Shown here piece by piece: positions 12,183 through 24,942 of a stretch of DNA of 64,000 bases. How positions within the stretch are numbered: the stretch's first letter is position 1; each line of letters starts with the position of its first letter. The stretch is from contig NC_012870.2 in NCBI RefSeq assembly GCF_000003195.3, forward strand, positions 24,792,501 to 24,856,500, written 5' to 3'. Under the pieces are notes generated by a model. That model worked only from the letters and a program-made list of their open reading frames with translations, ran no database searches and was not told where the DNA came from. This stretch comes from Sorghum bicolor. Lineage: Eukaryota > Streptophyta > Magnoliopsida > Poales > Poaceae. Made by a program: the position numbers and the translations under genes.

Positions 12183-15100
12183 TCACCGGCGCTTGTGGTC
12201 CCTGGACCGTCGCGAGTGCCGCGGCTGCTCTTCCTGCGCCTCCTGCTCGCGCTCACGCCGGGAGGACGAGGACGGCCGTCGCTTGAAGTGCTGCTCCTCT
12301 TCCTCGCTCTCCTCCTCTTCGTCCGTGCCGCCGTAGTACTCGCCACCAGGCCTACGCTTCTCTTCCTCTGCCGCCGCGCCCTCACGGTGGTTCTGCTGGT
12401 GGTGGCGGTGGCCGCGGGCGTCACCACCGCCCTCTGCCGCGGCGCTCTTCTTGGAGGAGGAAGAGGAGTGCGCTGGGGGCTTGTCGGAGGCCCTGCGGCT
12501 GCGCTTGGCGTCCGAAGGGTTGGCGCCGTCTCCGGGGAAGCTGATGCGGGAGAAGACGCTGGCCTTAGACTTGGCGGGCTCGGCCTCGTGCCGCGACGCG
12601 GGCGGCGGGGGAGGTGGGAGCTGGACGTCGTCGTAGCGGTCGGAGGAGGAGCGCTTCTTGCCGGAGCTGGAGGAGCGACGCGACTGCCGGTCGGGGCTGC
12701 GCTCCGACCTGTCCGGCTGGGACCTCGACCTCTGAAAAGAACACAAAAAATAAAATAAAATAAAGCACGTGACAAGACAACCTCTGAGTTTATCCTAGCC
12801 AACCAAACCAAATCGTATGGTCAACAACTGCTCAAGGCTCAAGCCTTGCCACGTCAGCTTGCTGCCCACCACACGCGTCAGCAGCCTAGCATCATCGTGA
12901 AAATTTGAGATCGCTCTCTTTATCGTGGCCTAACATTGGTTTTTGGGCTCCACTAGTACTTTTTACCTTAAAAAGTTGTCCTATCCACTGCAAGCAATTA
13001 TAGAAATGTAAAAGTATATATAACAAATAAAAGCTATGAATGAAAGAATAAAGCAAAGCGCCATCTTTCAGAAAGCAAAAGACATGAATGGAAAAGAAAG
13101 GAAAACACAAGGGGAAAAAAAGACAAACCCAATCCCAAAGTAAGCATAAATATAAATACATAATAAACAAACTAAACATCTTTCCGCCATAGCGATGACA
13201 TCCTGTAAACCCAGGAAAGCAATAATCACAAGGGCAGGCAATGCTCCCGCTGGTGACTGCTGCTTGTAACCTAAAGCAAACCAAACCTCTTACTGGAATC
13301 GGATCAAGCAGCCCAGGCGCTGAGAACATAAGGCATAGGAATTCAACAGAGTGCCTCTCTTGTTCTGTATCACCAGAAGCAGGCAGGACTCCGTCTGGAT
13401 TTCTTCCTGCCCTGTCTAGTGTCCCAGAGGTGGCGGCGATGATCCATATGTCTACCATGGAACTGATAACAGTACAAAACATGGCATTATAACAGGTTGA
13501 CAGGAAAAGACATACATCCTTCCGCCTCATCGAGGTACTATCATTAATGGCCCCTGGTGATGCTCTGGCCTCTCTGCGGGAGTCCCTGTCCCTGGCTCGC
13601 TGCCGCTCACGGTCACCCTCCCGGGAACACTCCTGCTCCCGCACCCGCTCTCGTTCCCTCTCCAAGGAACGGTCACGCTCCCGCTCCCTCTCCCTCTCCC
13701 TCTCCCTCTCCAGGGAACGACCACGCTCCCGCTCCCGATCCAGGGAACGACCCCGCTCCCGCTCTCGAGAACGGTCACGCTCTCTTTCCCTGCAAGAACA
13801 CAACTCAACAGATTAGCTTTGAGAGGAATGCAGTAAAAGAATGACTAAAGACACTGAATTCATAACTCAAGGGATTATGCATAAGCACCATCTCTATAGA
13901 TCATGACACTGGACTAGCAGCATTACAATTTACAACCAGCATTTACATTTTATAGAAGTTTGATAAAGAAATGAAAACCAAGCAATGGCATGAAACTTCA
14001 TCACACATTGAAAATAGCACTTGCAATCTCTAACTTTGTGTGGTTCTGCCATTTCAGATTCTTATATGCAACAAAACTAACTATAATAGGACCAAATGTT
14101 TCACAATTTCAGTCATTCAGTTGTTCACTGAAGCAAGAGATTTAAGTGTGGATGAGCTTTTAGTGAATCTAAAAAGGGACATCCATGGATTAAGTGTTTG
14201 AAAGTTTAGGGGCATAATCACATAAATGGCATGAGCACATCACTAAAACCTAAACTAGCTATTTTGCCAAGCACTGACTTGGGTTTCATAAATAAGAGTT
14301 TACAAAGCACCAACGGATGGCATATGCAAATAACAATAACTACAGAGCTATATTTTTTGAGACAGAAACCGCAAGAATGACTAACGCAAACAACGATGGT
14401 CAAGCTCAGGACATGCCATATCATCTAAGGGCAACTTGTACAAAGCTTAGGGAGTAGGGACATTGGATGCAGTTTACTCTATACATGGTTCTTATGTGTC
14501 CTTCAGAATTTATATGATGATGCAGTTCAAAACAGCCCATGTCTCTGTGAGACCAAAAGAAATCTACGCTCAAGGTAAAGGGGAACATTGCCAATTCCAT
14601 GCAAGATATTTTAGACCAATTTCTCACTTATCCTGCATCCACTCAACACTACATTTGGATGATCATTACGGGCCTGTGCATTTGAAAAATGGTGGATGGT
14701 TCAAATTAGTATCATCCACTGATTCAACTTAAAAGAACGTGACTTCAGGGATCTAGAAATGCCATGGAACTACTGTTCAATTTGTTCAAATATAGAGGGG
14801 CATCTGAAGTGTCCAATCACCTTTCATTGAACCGATCCATTTCACGCCGCCTCCTATGTTCAGGTTTCCTGGGATCAAATTCTTCTCTGCTCACAACTGG
14901 CGGGCCCATGTTTAGTCCCATAGTGTTAACAGCTAATTCAGAAAGATCCCTGAAATGAGTAATACAAGATTTCAGAAACAACCATAGTAAGTCACTAAGT
15001 CGTTGTTCACCTGTTACTCAAAGAAGTAAAATCCATACAAACTTTCATTGATACTGGGCTGTTAACCAAAAAGAGGCAAACATCAAACTAATGCTCATCT

Positions 15101-18100
15101 CTCACCAAGAAAGAGAAATACAGCCACAAAGTTTACACTTCCACAATCCTCTTGACTTTCAGATGTACAAAGAAGATAACCGGTACATGCAGAATTGGGC
15201 ATGTTTCTTTTGCATAAAAACCAACTGGTGCTAAAATATATACCTAGGAACTCCTGGCATCATGTATCCTGGGGGCATAAATGGATCTTGTGGGAGAACA
15301 CCCCCACCAAAAGGGTCAAATGGACCTGGTGGATAACCCATGTAGGGCATGGGACCGGGAAACGGTGCACCCATGTAATCCATTGGCAATGGCATTCCTC
15401 CGCCCCAGTACGGGTTGAATGCTCCAGTTGGACCCAAGGGCATTCCCGGAAAATTTTCAGCTCCAAAATCTTGAAAATTTTTCCATTGCTCCTCAGCTGT
15501 CAACAGAATAATAATTCCATTTATTTAAGCCATTACTTGCACTTGCAGCTATATCTTGATGACAAATTATCATGATCAGGTACAAGGACTTTACCATTTC
15601 CAGGAACACGTGGCTTCTTCTTTTTCTTCTTCTTCACCGCTGAAGCTTCCAAAAAAAAATCAGTATCTCAAAGAACAGAAATAATTTGACCAAAGAAAGA
15701 AAGACAATTGGTGACAGTCACTTTATTTAATTCCAAGAGTTACTGCCATTCTCTGAAAATCTATTCTTAGACAAGATCAAACGCACAAGATAAAGCAGCC
15801 ATGCTTCTTGTTACCTCATTAAATTCAATTAACCTTCTAAACTTTCTATCCTTTAAGCTAGCAAATCAGTGAGCTCAGTGAGTTAGTCTAGATTATTGTA
15901 TCAAATGGTTTGACTTAGCTGAGTGTCCAGAACTAGAGTTTGACTATTATATACTACAGTCTTTGTAGCAACAAAACCTTAACCACAAGAAAATGCATTC
16001 AAATGATGTGAATCCAACAAAATTCATATCAAATGAGGGTAACTGTAAGTTGAAGATGACGATCTTTGACTCCTAGAATGTGTGCACGCCTTATAAAATG
16101 AAATGTATAATAACATCAAACAAATTACAACCCTTCTTCATTCTTAGGTAATCCATGCAGTCACAAATACTCCTAAGTGACATTTTGAGTCGTGCAGTCA
16201 AATCATTTCAAACATAGTTACAAATTACTTTTTTATGTATTGGATTGGGACATTTGAAAGAGTAGGTTTGTCTCAGGAAATGCTTTCACAAAAGTATACA
16301 ATACAACAAAACATAATAGTAAAAGTAATGTTTTGGAGACCATATATTTTCCAAAATGTTATTTGTGACAAGGAAAACTTAAGTATAAATTCTTCAGGAC
16401 TTATTTTTAAGGGAAGCTACAATACAGGAAAGAGCAAGCTACAAACAGAAACAGGAACGAAGGCTTTTCACCTTGTTCCCCTGCAGGAAACTTTTCTTGA
16501 GAATCTTTTGCCACTGGAGTTGTTTCCACTGGTTTATCTTCTTTCGCCTTCTTAGAATCCATCGTCCCTTCAGCAATATCCGGAACTGTTGTGGCTTTCT
16601 TATCTGAAGAACTCGCATCGATATTTGTAGCTTTTGCTCCATTGAGGCTCTCAGCATCTGGAGACTCTTCTACAGGTGTGGATGCTTTAGCCTCTTCCTT
16701 TGAAGCAGCAGAAACAGCAGGAGACCTAAGCTTAGGTTGCACAGGTAGAGCTGACTCCGTGTCTACAAAACATACATCATCATTTTCCAATTGCGATCAA
16801 AGCAAATCCAATGACAAGCGAATATATAAGCGTACCCTGTACTTGCACCATGCTTCCCACATTTTCCGTACTGCTAGTTGGTGGTGCCTCTAATATGCGG
16901 TTGATGGTTTCTCTTAGAGTTTTGTTAGGGAGAAGATCATCGGCTAATATGCTTGTGGCACCACAGACACACATTGACTTATTAATTAGGTAATCCCTGA
17001 TGCCTGCCAGAAAAATACAAATAGCACTTAACTCCCTGAACAGTATCATATTTTAATGAGAAAAAGGAAAGGAAACACTCTGCGGTATAATAAAATATAT
17101 AAGAAAACAACAGGGCCAGTCATATCATACGATGGCAGTATAAATAGTAACAGCGCGAAACACACAACCAGGAACTTAAAAGACAACTTACATTTATCGC
17201 AGAAACTCCTAAAGCAGCATTTACTAGTTAGAACAGCATCCTTCATTACTTCTTTGCACAATGGGCAGCGTAGCTCTGGTGGAAGATCACCAACAGAACG
17301 TGTGGTAGGTAGGCCCTCTATCTCCTTCTCAAAAGCAGCTCTAACACAAAGAAAAATATGATGCCTATTTTTTGCCCAAAGTACATATGCACTCATTATT
17401 ATACAATCACAAAAGCTGATCAAGAAATGTGGGTACTCACTCATTTGGCTTCAAAACAGCACCAGCCCCACTTGGTAGTGCATATGAGCCATCCGGAGTT
17501 TGCATTAGCATTGATTTTGGAATACCAGTTGGGGGTTTCATCCTTTTCACATCATATCTAGCATCACCATTTGTGGGGCAATGTTGAATAAAATGACCTG
17601 CAAAACAAGTTCCATTGAGCGGAAGAACAGTGAAACATACAATGCTTAAGATTTCACAAGCCACCAACATACCAGGTACTTTACATCTGTGACAAACATA
17701 ACCTGGAGGAGGTGTCCTGCGTTCCAGCCGTCCTTCAGAATAACAAAGGAAGAGATATTAAGAGGCATAGTTTTTCTTCTAGAAACAAATGGAAAATATT
17801 CACAAAGAATACCAAAGAGCATACAATCTTTTATATATGTACAAGTATTTCGTATATCAATATATATCAATAAAACTTTTCACACAATGGAAAGAATATC
17901 CATGTTACCAAGGTGGATACAACATTTTCCTCACAAAGATATATTTTGATAATACCTCAAGCTCTAACACTTTAATTGCAAAAGAAAGGGCACAGAGCAT
18001 TACCAAAGCCACGGCCAGGCATCATTCTGCCACCCATCCCTCTACCATAGCCTCTTCCAGAACCATAACCATCAGGGATTTGGCTGAAAGCGTCAACCAT

Positions 18101-20099
18101 CCAATTAGATTATGATGATTATACAACAAATATTTGATTAGCATACACTGGCATAGTAAGAGCAACAGATCTATCAGTTGCCTACAGAAAACAGGGTCAA
18201 AGGCATCAACCCTCGACCCGGGAACGTTGCCCCAGACCCGGGTACATGGGGTCATTTCGACCTGGCCGTGTAAAAACCTCTTGCACGCAGTGTACCACAT
18301 TCCCCAACCCCATTGACCTAGGAATTTTGTGAATAGGGGGGTCTAATCCAGTAGGTTACTCACCTATAGTCAAGGGCGGATGTATCAATAAGTGCTTTTA
18401 TTTTACTATCCTCATCAACTTTGTTTTCAGAATCATCAACCGCCTGGCAAGCAGGCTGCGAAGGAACCGAATCAGAAACATATAATTCGTTGCCAAACTC
18501 ATCATCCCACTCAGATTCTTCATGCTGCAGTTTTAATATTAATATCAGCACCTCAAAGTAAATATAGGAAATTCTAGTAGGTATATGAAAATTCTAATGC
18601 ACTTCCAATGGCCAACCTTGGCAAGATAAAGAGAGAGCCAGCAAGAGATTGTCAATCTTACATATTTCATAGATGAATCACCAAGAAAAGCACTTGCAGT
18701 GGGCATGACTTGTTCTACACCATCTTCTGCAGCTTTTGACCTGCAGAATTGGATACATATCTCAAAATATGCTCACCAACCAGCAAAGCTCCTGAACATT
18801 TTCAGTGACATGGTCCAGCCAAATAATCAAATGTAATGCACCACATTGCACACAGCCTGAAGGTGGTGAACTCCTAAAGATTCACTAAGAATAATTAAGA
18901 GATATATTGTTAATTGTTCAAGTAATCAGAGATCAAGACAGTACTCGTCAGGTTCTGTGACAATAGGCTTCCTTGGCCGTCCTGGTATCCGCCGAATCAA
19001 TACTGACGTATTTTTTGGTATCATAGTGGCCTCATCAGCGTACTCTGAAAGTGAAAATATCACCATGAAACATTAAGCAAGACCTTGATAGCATGAATCC
19101 ATCACAAATCCACACAAGAAAACACAGTACAAACTAATTCATCACATGACAATTTGAATGCTTAGGGTACAAGTAAATATTATTTTGAATGTGTCCTCTT
19201 ACAATGCAATGTGGTATGAATGCTTGCTTGGAAACAAACAAAGCACGACTGCAATGGAACTAACTTAATATGCATCAAGACAATAGTTGGGTCATGCTCT
19301 CGACATATTAAATCAGGCCTTGTTTAGTTCACCCCAAAAACCAAAAACTTTTCAAGATTCCCTGTCACATCAAATCTTGCGGCACATGCATGGAGCATTA
19401 AATATAGACAAAAACAAAAACTAATTAAACAGTTTGCCTGTAAATCGCGAGATGAATCTTTTGAGTCTAGTTAATCTATGATTGGACAATAATTGCCAAA
19501 TAAAAACAAAAGTGCTACTGTACCCAAAACCAAAAATTTTTGGAACTAAACAAGGCCGCAAATCCAATACCTAAGGTTCACCAAACAAAATGCAAGACTA
19601 TGTATCAAAAATTCCCCAGCATACATTACAGCTAATCCTTCATATCAACCCTGTAAGCCCTGTAAGGGATAGGGCTGTCTTAGCAGGTTCAGAATGCAGG
19701 TAAAAGAGGAACACAAGATTAAAACAATTGATACCAGCTACCTAAACAAGATTCAGTATTCAGCATTCAACATGCTTTGGTTGAGTTGACACAGAAATAT
19801 AGTGCATGAACCAAATAGTCTCTGATTTAACATAAAGATCATACAGTTCTGCAACCTGGTCCATCGCAATTTTTACCAGGACCTATCAACTTATGCATAT
19901 TCACCCACACAAAAAATCTGAGAAAGTACCAACCTTCATCAGTCTGAGCATTTGAGATCATAAGGTCAAAATCTGTGCCCCTGCCAAGATGCTTGGACTC
20001 AAAAATCCGCTCCTTCAAGTTGGCAACAGAGATGAATTGCCCCTCGATCGGAATTGAGTCATAGTCTCTAGCACTCTTGAACTTGTAATACACAGCCAT
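12183..20099 (-). CDS. PQT3: DWNN/zinc-knuckle/RING E3 ubiquitin ligase, PQT3/RBBP6 type
   Basis: Fifteen exons give an 886-residue protein with matching phases at every junction: 20099-19934, 19044-18945, 18740-18662, 18524-18364, 18083-18004, 17732-17673, 17597-17441, 17340-17192, 17003-16836, 16762-16472, 15639-15595 (or from 15645), 15496-15244, 14949-14821, 13789-13516, 12731-12183. Residues 1-76 form the ubiquitin-like DWNN domain (MAVYYKFKSARDYDSI). Residues 209-222 are a C-x2-C-x4-H-x4-C zinc knuckle. Residues 293-331 form a Cys-rich RING/U-box (CPLC..CCFRSFCDKC..CVCG). A Pro/Gly/Met-rich stretch and an Arg/Glu-Ser tail follow, ending in RDHKRR. Family knowledge: Arabidopsis PQT3 is a nuclear E3 that negatively regulates oxidative-stress tolerance, and animal RBBP6 acts in mRNA 3' processing and ubiquitination. 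The symbol is by domain order and similarity; orthology is not tested. Confidence 0.9.
19316..19557. mobile_element. MITE (GGCCTTGTTTAG type) in intron 1 of the PQT3-like gene
   Basis: Begins ggccttgtttagttc and ends gaactaaacaaggcc, which are perfect inverted ends. The interior carries the family core (gatgaatcttttgagtctag). It lies inside the 889-base first intron, well away from both splice sites. The flanks tca and gca do not form a clean duplication. Confidence 0.75.
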
Positions 20100-20948
20100 T
20101 TCGCTTGCCCACTCAAATTTTCTCTTTTTTTTTCCTTCTGGTTTTATCTTTTTTGTATTTTATTTTCCTTTTTTTGTTGCTTTTCCACTCCTTCTGTAAT
20201 AGAGATTATTCCATAGAAACCAACAAGGGAAGAACAAAAAAACTGTCTTCGCCCTTAAATTGAGCGGAAAATTGATGCTTTAAACCAGAACAAATAGCAG
20301 GAACTAATGAACATGAACAAGTGTACAAGCAAGCAAAAAAATTTTTAATCTCCACCGCCTTGTCGGCTCCTGCGTTCCAGTCCTACACCGTCGCGGAAGA
20401 AGACAAGCCGCACGCCGCAAGGAGAAATCTGATCACCCGCCGAAGGCCCGAACCTTTCCGCCTCTGCCAGCAGGAAACCCACCGGATTGGGGGTTACCAC
20501 TGAATCGCCTCATCCATCGCCTTCCCCCTCCCAGATCGCCGTAGATCCGGGCTCGGGGCACCACGAAACCGCCTTATGGAAGGCCTCCAAGAGCGAGGAC
20601 CCGCCGAGACGAGGTGCTTCCTCGAGCGCAGCGCAGTCGTCGCGGCGTCCGCCGCCGCCGTCGATGCTGATGCAGCCGGGGAGCGGTGGAGCCCTAAGCT
20701 GCTACAGGAGCCGAATCGCGGCGGCCCCTGAGGAATCGACGGCACCGGGGCTCAAGTTAGGAGCTAGGGTTTCGAGCTCCCAGAATTGCGTCGCCTCCTC
20801 GCGTTGTTGAGGCCCGGAAGGGGAGGAGTCGGGACGCGCGGATGGGAAAGGGATCGGATGAGGTCATGGCCTCATGGTCATGGGACTAGGGAGGCAGCAA
20901 GCCACCAAGGCGAACTATCGTGTGTGTTTCAGTCGGGCTTTTGGGCTT
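20100..20948 (-). promoter_or_regulatory. 5' leader and promoter region of the PQT3-like gene
   Basis: Next to the ATG at 20099 lies AT-rich, T-tract DNA (20100-20340). Upstream is GC-rich DNA (about 20380-20870) with a long minus-strand frame of no recognised domain. This pattern suggests a 5' untranslated exon and a leader intron, but no splice pair was proven. The end of a TIR element begins at 20949. Confidence 0.4.
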
Positions 20949-22579
20949 GAGGCTTTTACACCGTTAAAAAAAAGATCGCAATTATACGGAGGTCATTAAA
21001 AAAAGTTGATCGCTTATAAGTATCACTGCTCTTAATTTCTTCTTTGGCACAAATGTCATTCCGTTAGCATCTTTATCTAACGGTGTCAAACAGATAGGTG
21101 AAATGACCATTTTACCCTCAGTGGGGTCCGTTTGTCAGCCACCCAAACTTTCTTTTTTTTCTCCTCTCTTTCATGTGCACAAGAAGAGCCGAGGGAGTAC
21201 TGAACAAAAACTTACAGTTCAAGCAAGAATCGGCACTGGCTGACGGATTGTAAGAGCCAGGCCCGCGAGGTCGAATGTGACAAGCATCTCAATTCCCCAG
21301 ACTCAAACTCAACTAGAATCAGACCAAAAATGCCAGAATTGCCCACGAGCCGGAGAACGTAGAGCGACCGCAGTGTCCCAATATAGCTCCAGCAAGAGCA
21401 TTCACCCCCAAATCCAAAACCCTTAGGCCACGGCAATTCACCATGCACTCCGGCATCGGCCTCGTGAGCCGGTTGTCGGACGCGTCCAAGTATGAGATTT
21501 TAGTGCCGCATGTTGCAATGCTGGGGATTTCGCCGTTAAAGGCGTTAGAGGAGACATTGAAGTAGGTGATGTTTACCGAGCCGAGGAGTGCAAAGGGCGC
21601 GGCTCCGGAGAACTTGTTGCTGCCGACGTCCAAGAGGTCAATGCTGCCGCAAGAGGTGAGCTTGCCGACTATATCTACGGAGAGCGCGTTGCTCCGGACG
21701 GAGATGTAGTTCATCTTCGGCGGAGTGCAGACCTGGTCAGAGAACTCTCTAGAGAGGTGGTTGTAGGAGAAGTTGAAGCCAACGAGGCGAGAGCAGTTGG
21801 TAATGCTGGGCAAGACGGGGTCCGTGAGGTTGTTGTGCGCGAGCAAGACGTAGCGGAGGCGGAGGGAAGTGTCAAAGAGCGCGGCGGGGATCCCGCCGGC
21901 GAAGCGGATGTAGGAGAGGTCGAGCAAGCGGAGCCATGGGAAGGCACCGAGGAACGGCAGGATCTCGCCATCGAGCGTGTTCCAGCTAAGGTTGAGCTTG
22001 TGGAGCATGGGCGCGAGCGCACGGAAGCTGGAGGGGACGCCGCTCGTGAGTGCGTTGCCGAAGAGCAAGACGGACTCGAGCGCAGGGAAGCGCCCTAGGG
22101 AGGGCGTGAGCGTGCCCGCCAGCCCCGTGCCGTTAATGCGCAGCCACGTCACGGCTCCCGCGTCACAGGTCACACCGAAGAAGTTGCAGGGGTCCCTCAT
22201 GGGCGTCCATGATGCCTGCACACCCCACGGGTCCGCCGTCACCGCCGCCTTGAAGTCCAGCAGCGCCCGCCGCTCCGCGTCCATCAAGTCGTTGGTGGTG
22301 GCGGCGCCCATGCCGAGATCCGGGCTGAAGGGGTGCGGTGGGGAGTGGCGGAGTGGTGGCGAGGTGGAGCTGAGCTAGGGGAAGACAGAGGGCAATACGG
22401 TCCTCGTATGTGGCGAGACCCACCTATAACAGCGCCCAAAGACGGAAATCACACGGCACACGGACGGAATGGCATATGCGATAAAGAAGTTGTGAGCAGT
22501 GGCACTTATGAGCGCCCAACTTTTTTAATGGCCTCTATGGAATTGCAATCTTATTTAATGGCACTCATGTAAAAGCCTC
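20949..22579. mobile_element. long-TIR element carrying a host gene fragment (Pack-MULE-like)
   Basis: The left end gaggcttttaca (20949-20960) is the exact inverse of tgtaaaagcctc (22568-22579). Imperfect pairing continues inward for about 120 bp on each side: gaggtcattaaaaaaagttg against gaggccattaaaaaagttg, cactgctc against cactgctc, tgtcattccgt against tgccattccgt. The interior is GC-rich and holds an LRR receptor-kinase fragment. The 9 bases outside the two ends (tttgggctt and ttaggattt) agree at 6 of 9, which may be a decayed target duplication. Long TIRs, a 9-bp duplication and captured exons are the marks of Mutator-like Pack-MULEs. No transposase is present. Confidence 0.75.
21212..22311 (-). 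pseudogene. LRR receptor-like kinase N-terminal fragment, frameshifted
   Basis: From the ATG at 22311 the frame encodes an LRRNT_2-like cap (ERRALLDFKAAVTADPWGVQ, SW..CNFFGVTC) followed by about ten leucine-rich repeats (for example LRLLDLSYIRFAGGIP, ITYFNVSSNAFNGEIP) and stops at 21319. The order of repeats matches the Arabidopsis At1g12460-type LRR kinases. A secretion signal is missing at the N-terminus. Past about 21390 family similarity jumps to another frame (IGTLRSLYVLRLVGNS) and then again near 21280 (MLVTFDLAGLAL), so there are at least two frameshifts. The transmembrane and kinase parts are absent. It lies wholly within the TIR element 20949-22579, divergent from nothing and transcribed, if at all, toward the PQT3-like promoter. 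Confidence 0.8.
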
Positions 22580-24026
22580 TTAGGATTTCTTTCGCCCCTT
22601 ATAAGCTTTTTTCCCCAATTTACCTCCCTATCTCTACAACTAAAAAGACACGAATATTGTAGCCTTACAAGTCCCCGAGCGTAGCTTGTTGACTGGACCA
22701 AACTCCTGAAAAATAATATAAAGAATAGATAGTACATGATGCATAAATAAACTCTAGATATAAAATCAGCACTGAGATAAGTTTTAGATTTTTGTTATAA
22801 AATTAGCACGAGTAGTTAATTCATCCTATAGCTTGTACCAGCTCTGGTCTAGCCAACAATCAGCATGAGGTGCGGAACCTAGGCACGCGTAGGATTGTCA
22901 GCCTCGCCAGAGAGCTACTGCCGACCACTCGGAACGCAGAGGGCGGATCTCATGCACGTGTAGGGAGGAGTCGAAGACAGTGCCGGCTCTGGAAAACTTG
23001 TGTAGGAGAAAAAACTAGTCGGCTAAAAAAAGTTGTTTTGAAGGATAATAATATTAAAAATATTATGTCATAAATAAATAAAATATTAGAAATGTACTTA
23101 TCTTTGGACAAAAGTCTGGTCGGTGGTGACAAAATTGTCTGGCCCTCGAGCTTTTTGACTTATTGTCATGACGGTGGTGGTCGCGGTTATCGTAGCGCCA
23201 TTCTTCACAGCGATTATTATTGCGACATGGTAGGAGCAAGTAGGCCGAGAAGCTCGCTAGGCAGCTCAGAGGATCGCTTGCGAGCTCACAGCTGGATGGT
23301 TTGCATGCATAATGTACAGCTTGGACGGATTAACATGGCTCGTTTGATGGCTCGACGTGGCTCGCTTGATAGCTTGACAGCTGCTTGGACGTCTTTATGT
23401 AGTCGGAGTCATGACGATTGTCATTATAGCTTCTCAACAAGCCGACGAGCGTGTATGTATTTGCCTTGCATGATACTGTAGATCGAATTTTGGCCCCGAG
23501 TGCTTGCTTGACAGGTCAAGAGGTTCTCTTAGTATATAGCTCTGTACGTCGCCAGACCTCCGTGTATTAGACTCTAGCTGCTCGAGTTGTGCTTCGGCAT
23601 CAAATTCGATGCTCTCACGAATAAGGGCATGTACAAACAGCCTCCTGTCTATATGTGACAGTTAAAAAGACAGGTCATACAATGGTTTGTTTGGCTGTCT
23701 CTAAGCTGTTTAATGCTTTATATGTAGCTAAGATCAATTATGAATACCACTTTATATACTATTTTGTTGCTATTTGATAGAAAATAAATGAAGCATAAAT
23801 AAGATGAACATTCTTATAAGATTTTTTTAAAAAATATAAATATAAGTCACATATTATATATAATGGTAACATTTTTATCTTATTTTTCTTTGTTTCCACA
23901 ACACTGGCATATCAAGTCTTAATGAGGTGCACATCATCTATGTATACTATTTTGTTGATTACAAATAAGATTAAACATAGATCAAACTTAATTGCAATAT
24001 TTTTTAATTAAAATCGTCAACACAAT
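22580..24026. other. intergenic, nothing firmly recognised
   Basis: Mixed sequence. At 23220-23400 there is local repetition of gctcg/cttga words, as in subterminal repeats of large DNA transposons, without visible ends. At 23640-23900 AT-rich DNA resembles a decayed MITE. No gene is supported. Confidence 0.3.
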
Positions 24027-24387
24027 GGCCTTGTTCATTGTAATTTGTGAGACAAATCTTTTGAGTCTATTTAGTTCACGATTGAACAATAATTATTAAA
24101 TATAAACAAAAGTGCTATAGTAGCTAAAGCTAAAAATTTGCACGGCCTAGCCTTGTTTAGTTCGCGAAAATTTTGGCTTTGGATACCGTAGAATTTTGTT
24201 TGTATTTGATAATTATTATCTAATTATGGATTAACTAGGCTTAAAAGATTTGTCTCGTAATTTAGGCAAACTATATAATTAGTTTTTATTTTTATCTATA
24301 TTTAGTGCTCTATGGATACGTCTTAAAAATTCAATGTGACGATAATTTTTTTTAAAAAAAATAACTAAACAAGGCCTAAACAAGGCC
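24027..24387. mobile_element. MITE of the GGCCTTGTTTAG type, host of a nested copy
   Basis: Starts ggccttgttca at 24027 and closes with taaacaaggcc at 24377-24387. Between 24147 and 24378 its right part is interrupted by a second copy. The left half retains the core gacaaatcttttgagtctat. Confidence 0.6.
24150..24375. mobile_element. nested MITE, opposite orientation
   Basis: Starts gccttgtttagttcgc, ends ctaaacaaggc, and carries the same core inverted (ttaactaggcttaaaagatt). The trinucleotide cta flanks it at 24147-24149 and 24376-24378, a 3-bp target duplication compatible with the PIF/Harbinger (Tourist) superfamily. Confidence 0.7.
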
Positions 24388-24708
24388 ATAGGGTCATGGC
24401 CATCACCATTTTCACTACTGTTGTGTCACATCATCTCACATCGATCGAATAAAGCTGATATACTCTGTCAGTTCTTATCTTTTTTTTTCTTCTGGCATCA
24501 CGCGTAGCGGTCTAGAGAGGAGCAAGTTGCCGGAGCAGGCCGCACGTAACCACAGCAGGATCTGTGTGCGTCAGACTCAGGAAGACGTTCTCGTACAACG
24601 GTTGTTCACCCGGCGACTACGCATGGGAGCACGAGCCGTCGTCGTCGTCTCGCGAGACGACGACCTCGGCCTGTCTACTGCTCGCAAAGGCTTTTCTGAT
24701 AAAATTAT

Positions 24709-24939
24709 GGCCTTGTTTAGTTGGCAAAATTTTTCGTTTTTGGCACCGTAGCACTTTCGTTTTTATTTGACAAACATTGTCCAATCATATAGTAACTAGG
24801 CTTAAAAGATACATCTCACAAATTACAGTTAAACTGTGCAATTAGTTTTTATTTTCGTATATATTTAATGCTCCATGCATGCGACCAAAGATTCGATGTG
24901 ACATGGAATCTTAAAAATTTTTGCGAACTAAATAAGGCC
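24709..24939. mobile_element. MITE of the GGCCTTGTTTAG type
   Basis: 231 bp from ggccttgtttagttggc to gcgaactaaataaggcc, flanked by tat on both sides (24706-24708 and 24940-24942). The core is inverted relative to the copy at 19316. Confidence 0.8.
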
Positions 24940-24942
24940 TAT

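Noticed and set aside
12195..12758. 187-codon plus-strand frame opposite the last exon of the PQT3-like gene
   Set aside because: It is the antisense shadow of an Arg/Ser/Glu-rich exon, with no domain. The minus-strand exon has matching splice phase and family similarity.
16811..16993. Small plus-strand frames inside PQT3 introns and exons
   Set aside because: They overlap exons on the opposite strand and show no domain or splice context.
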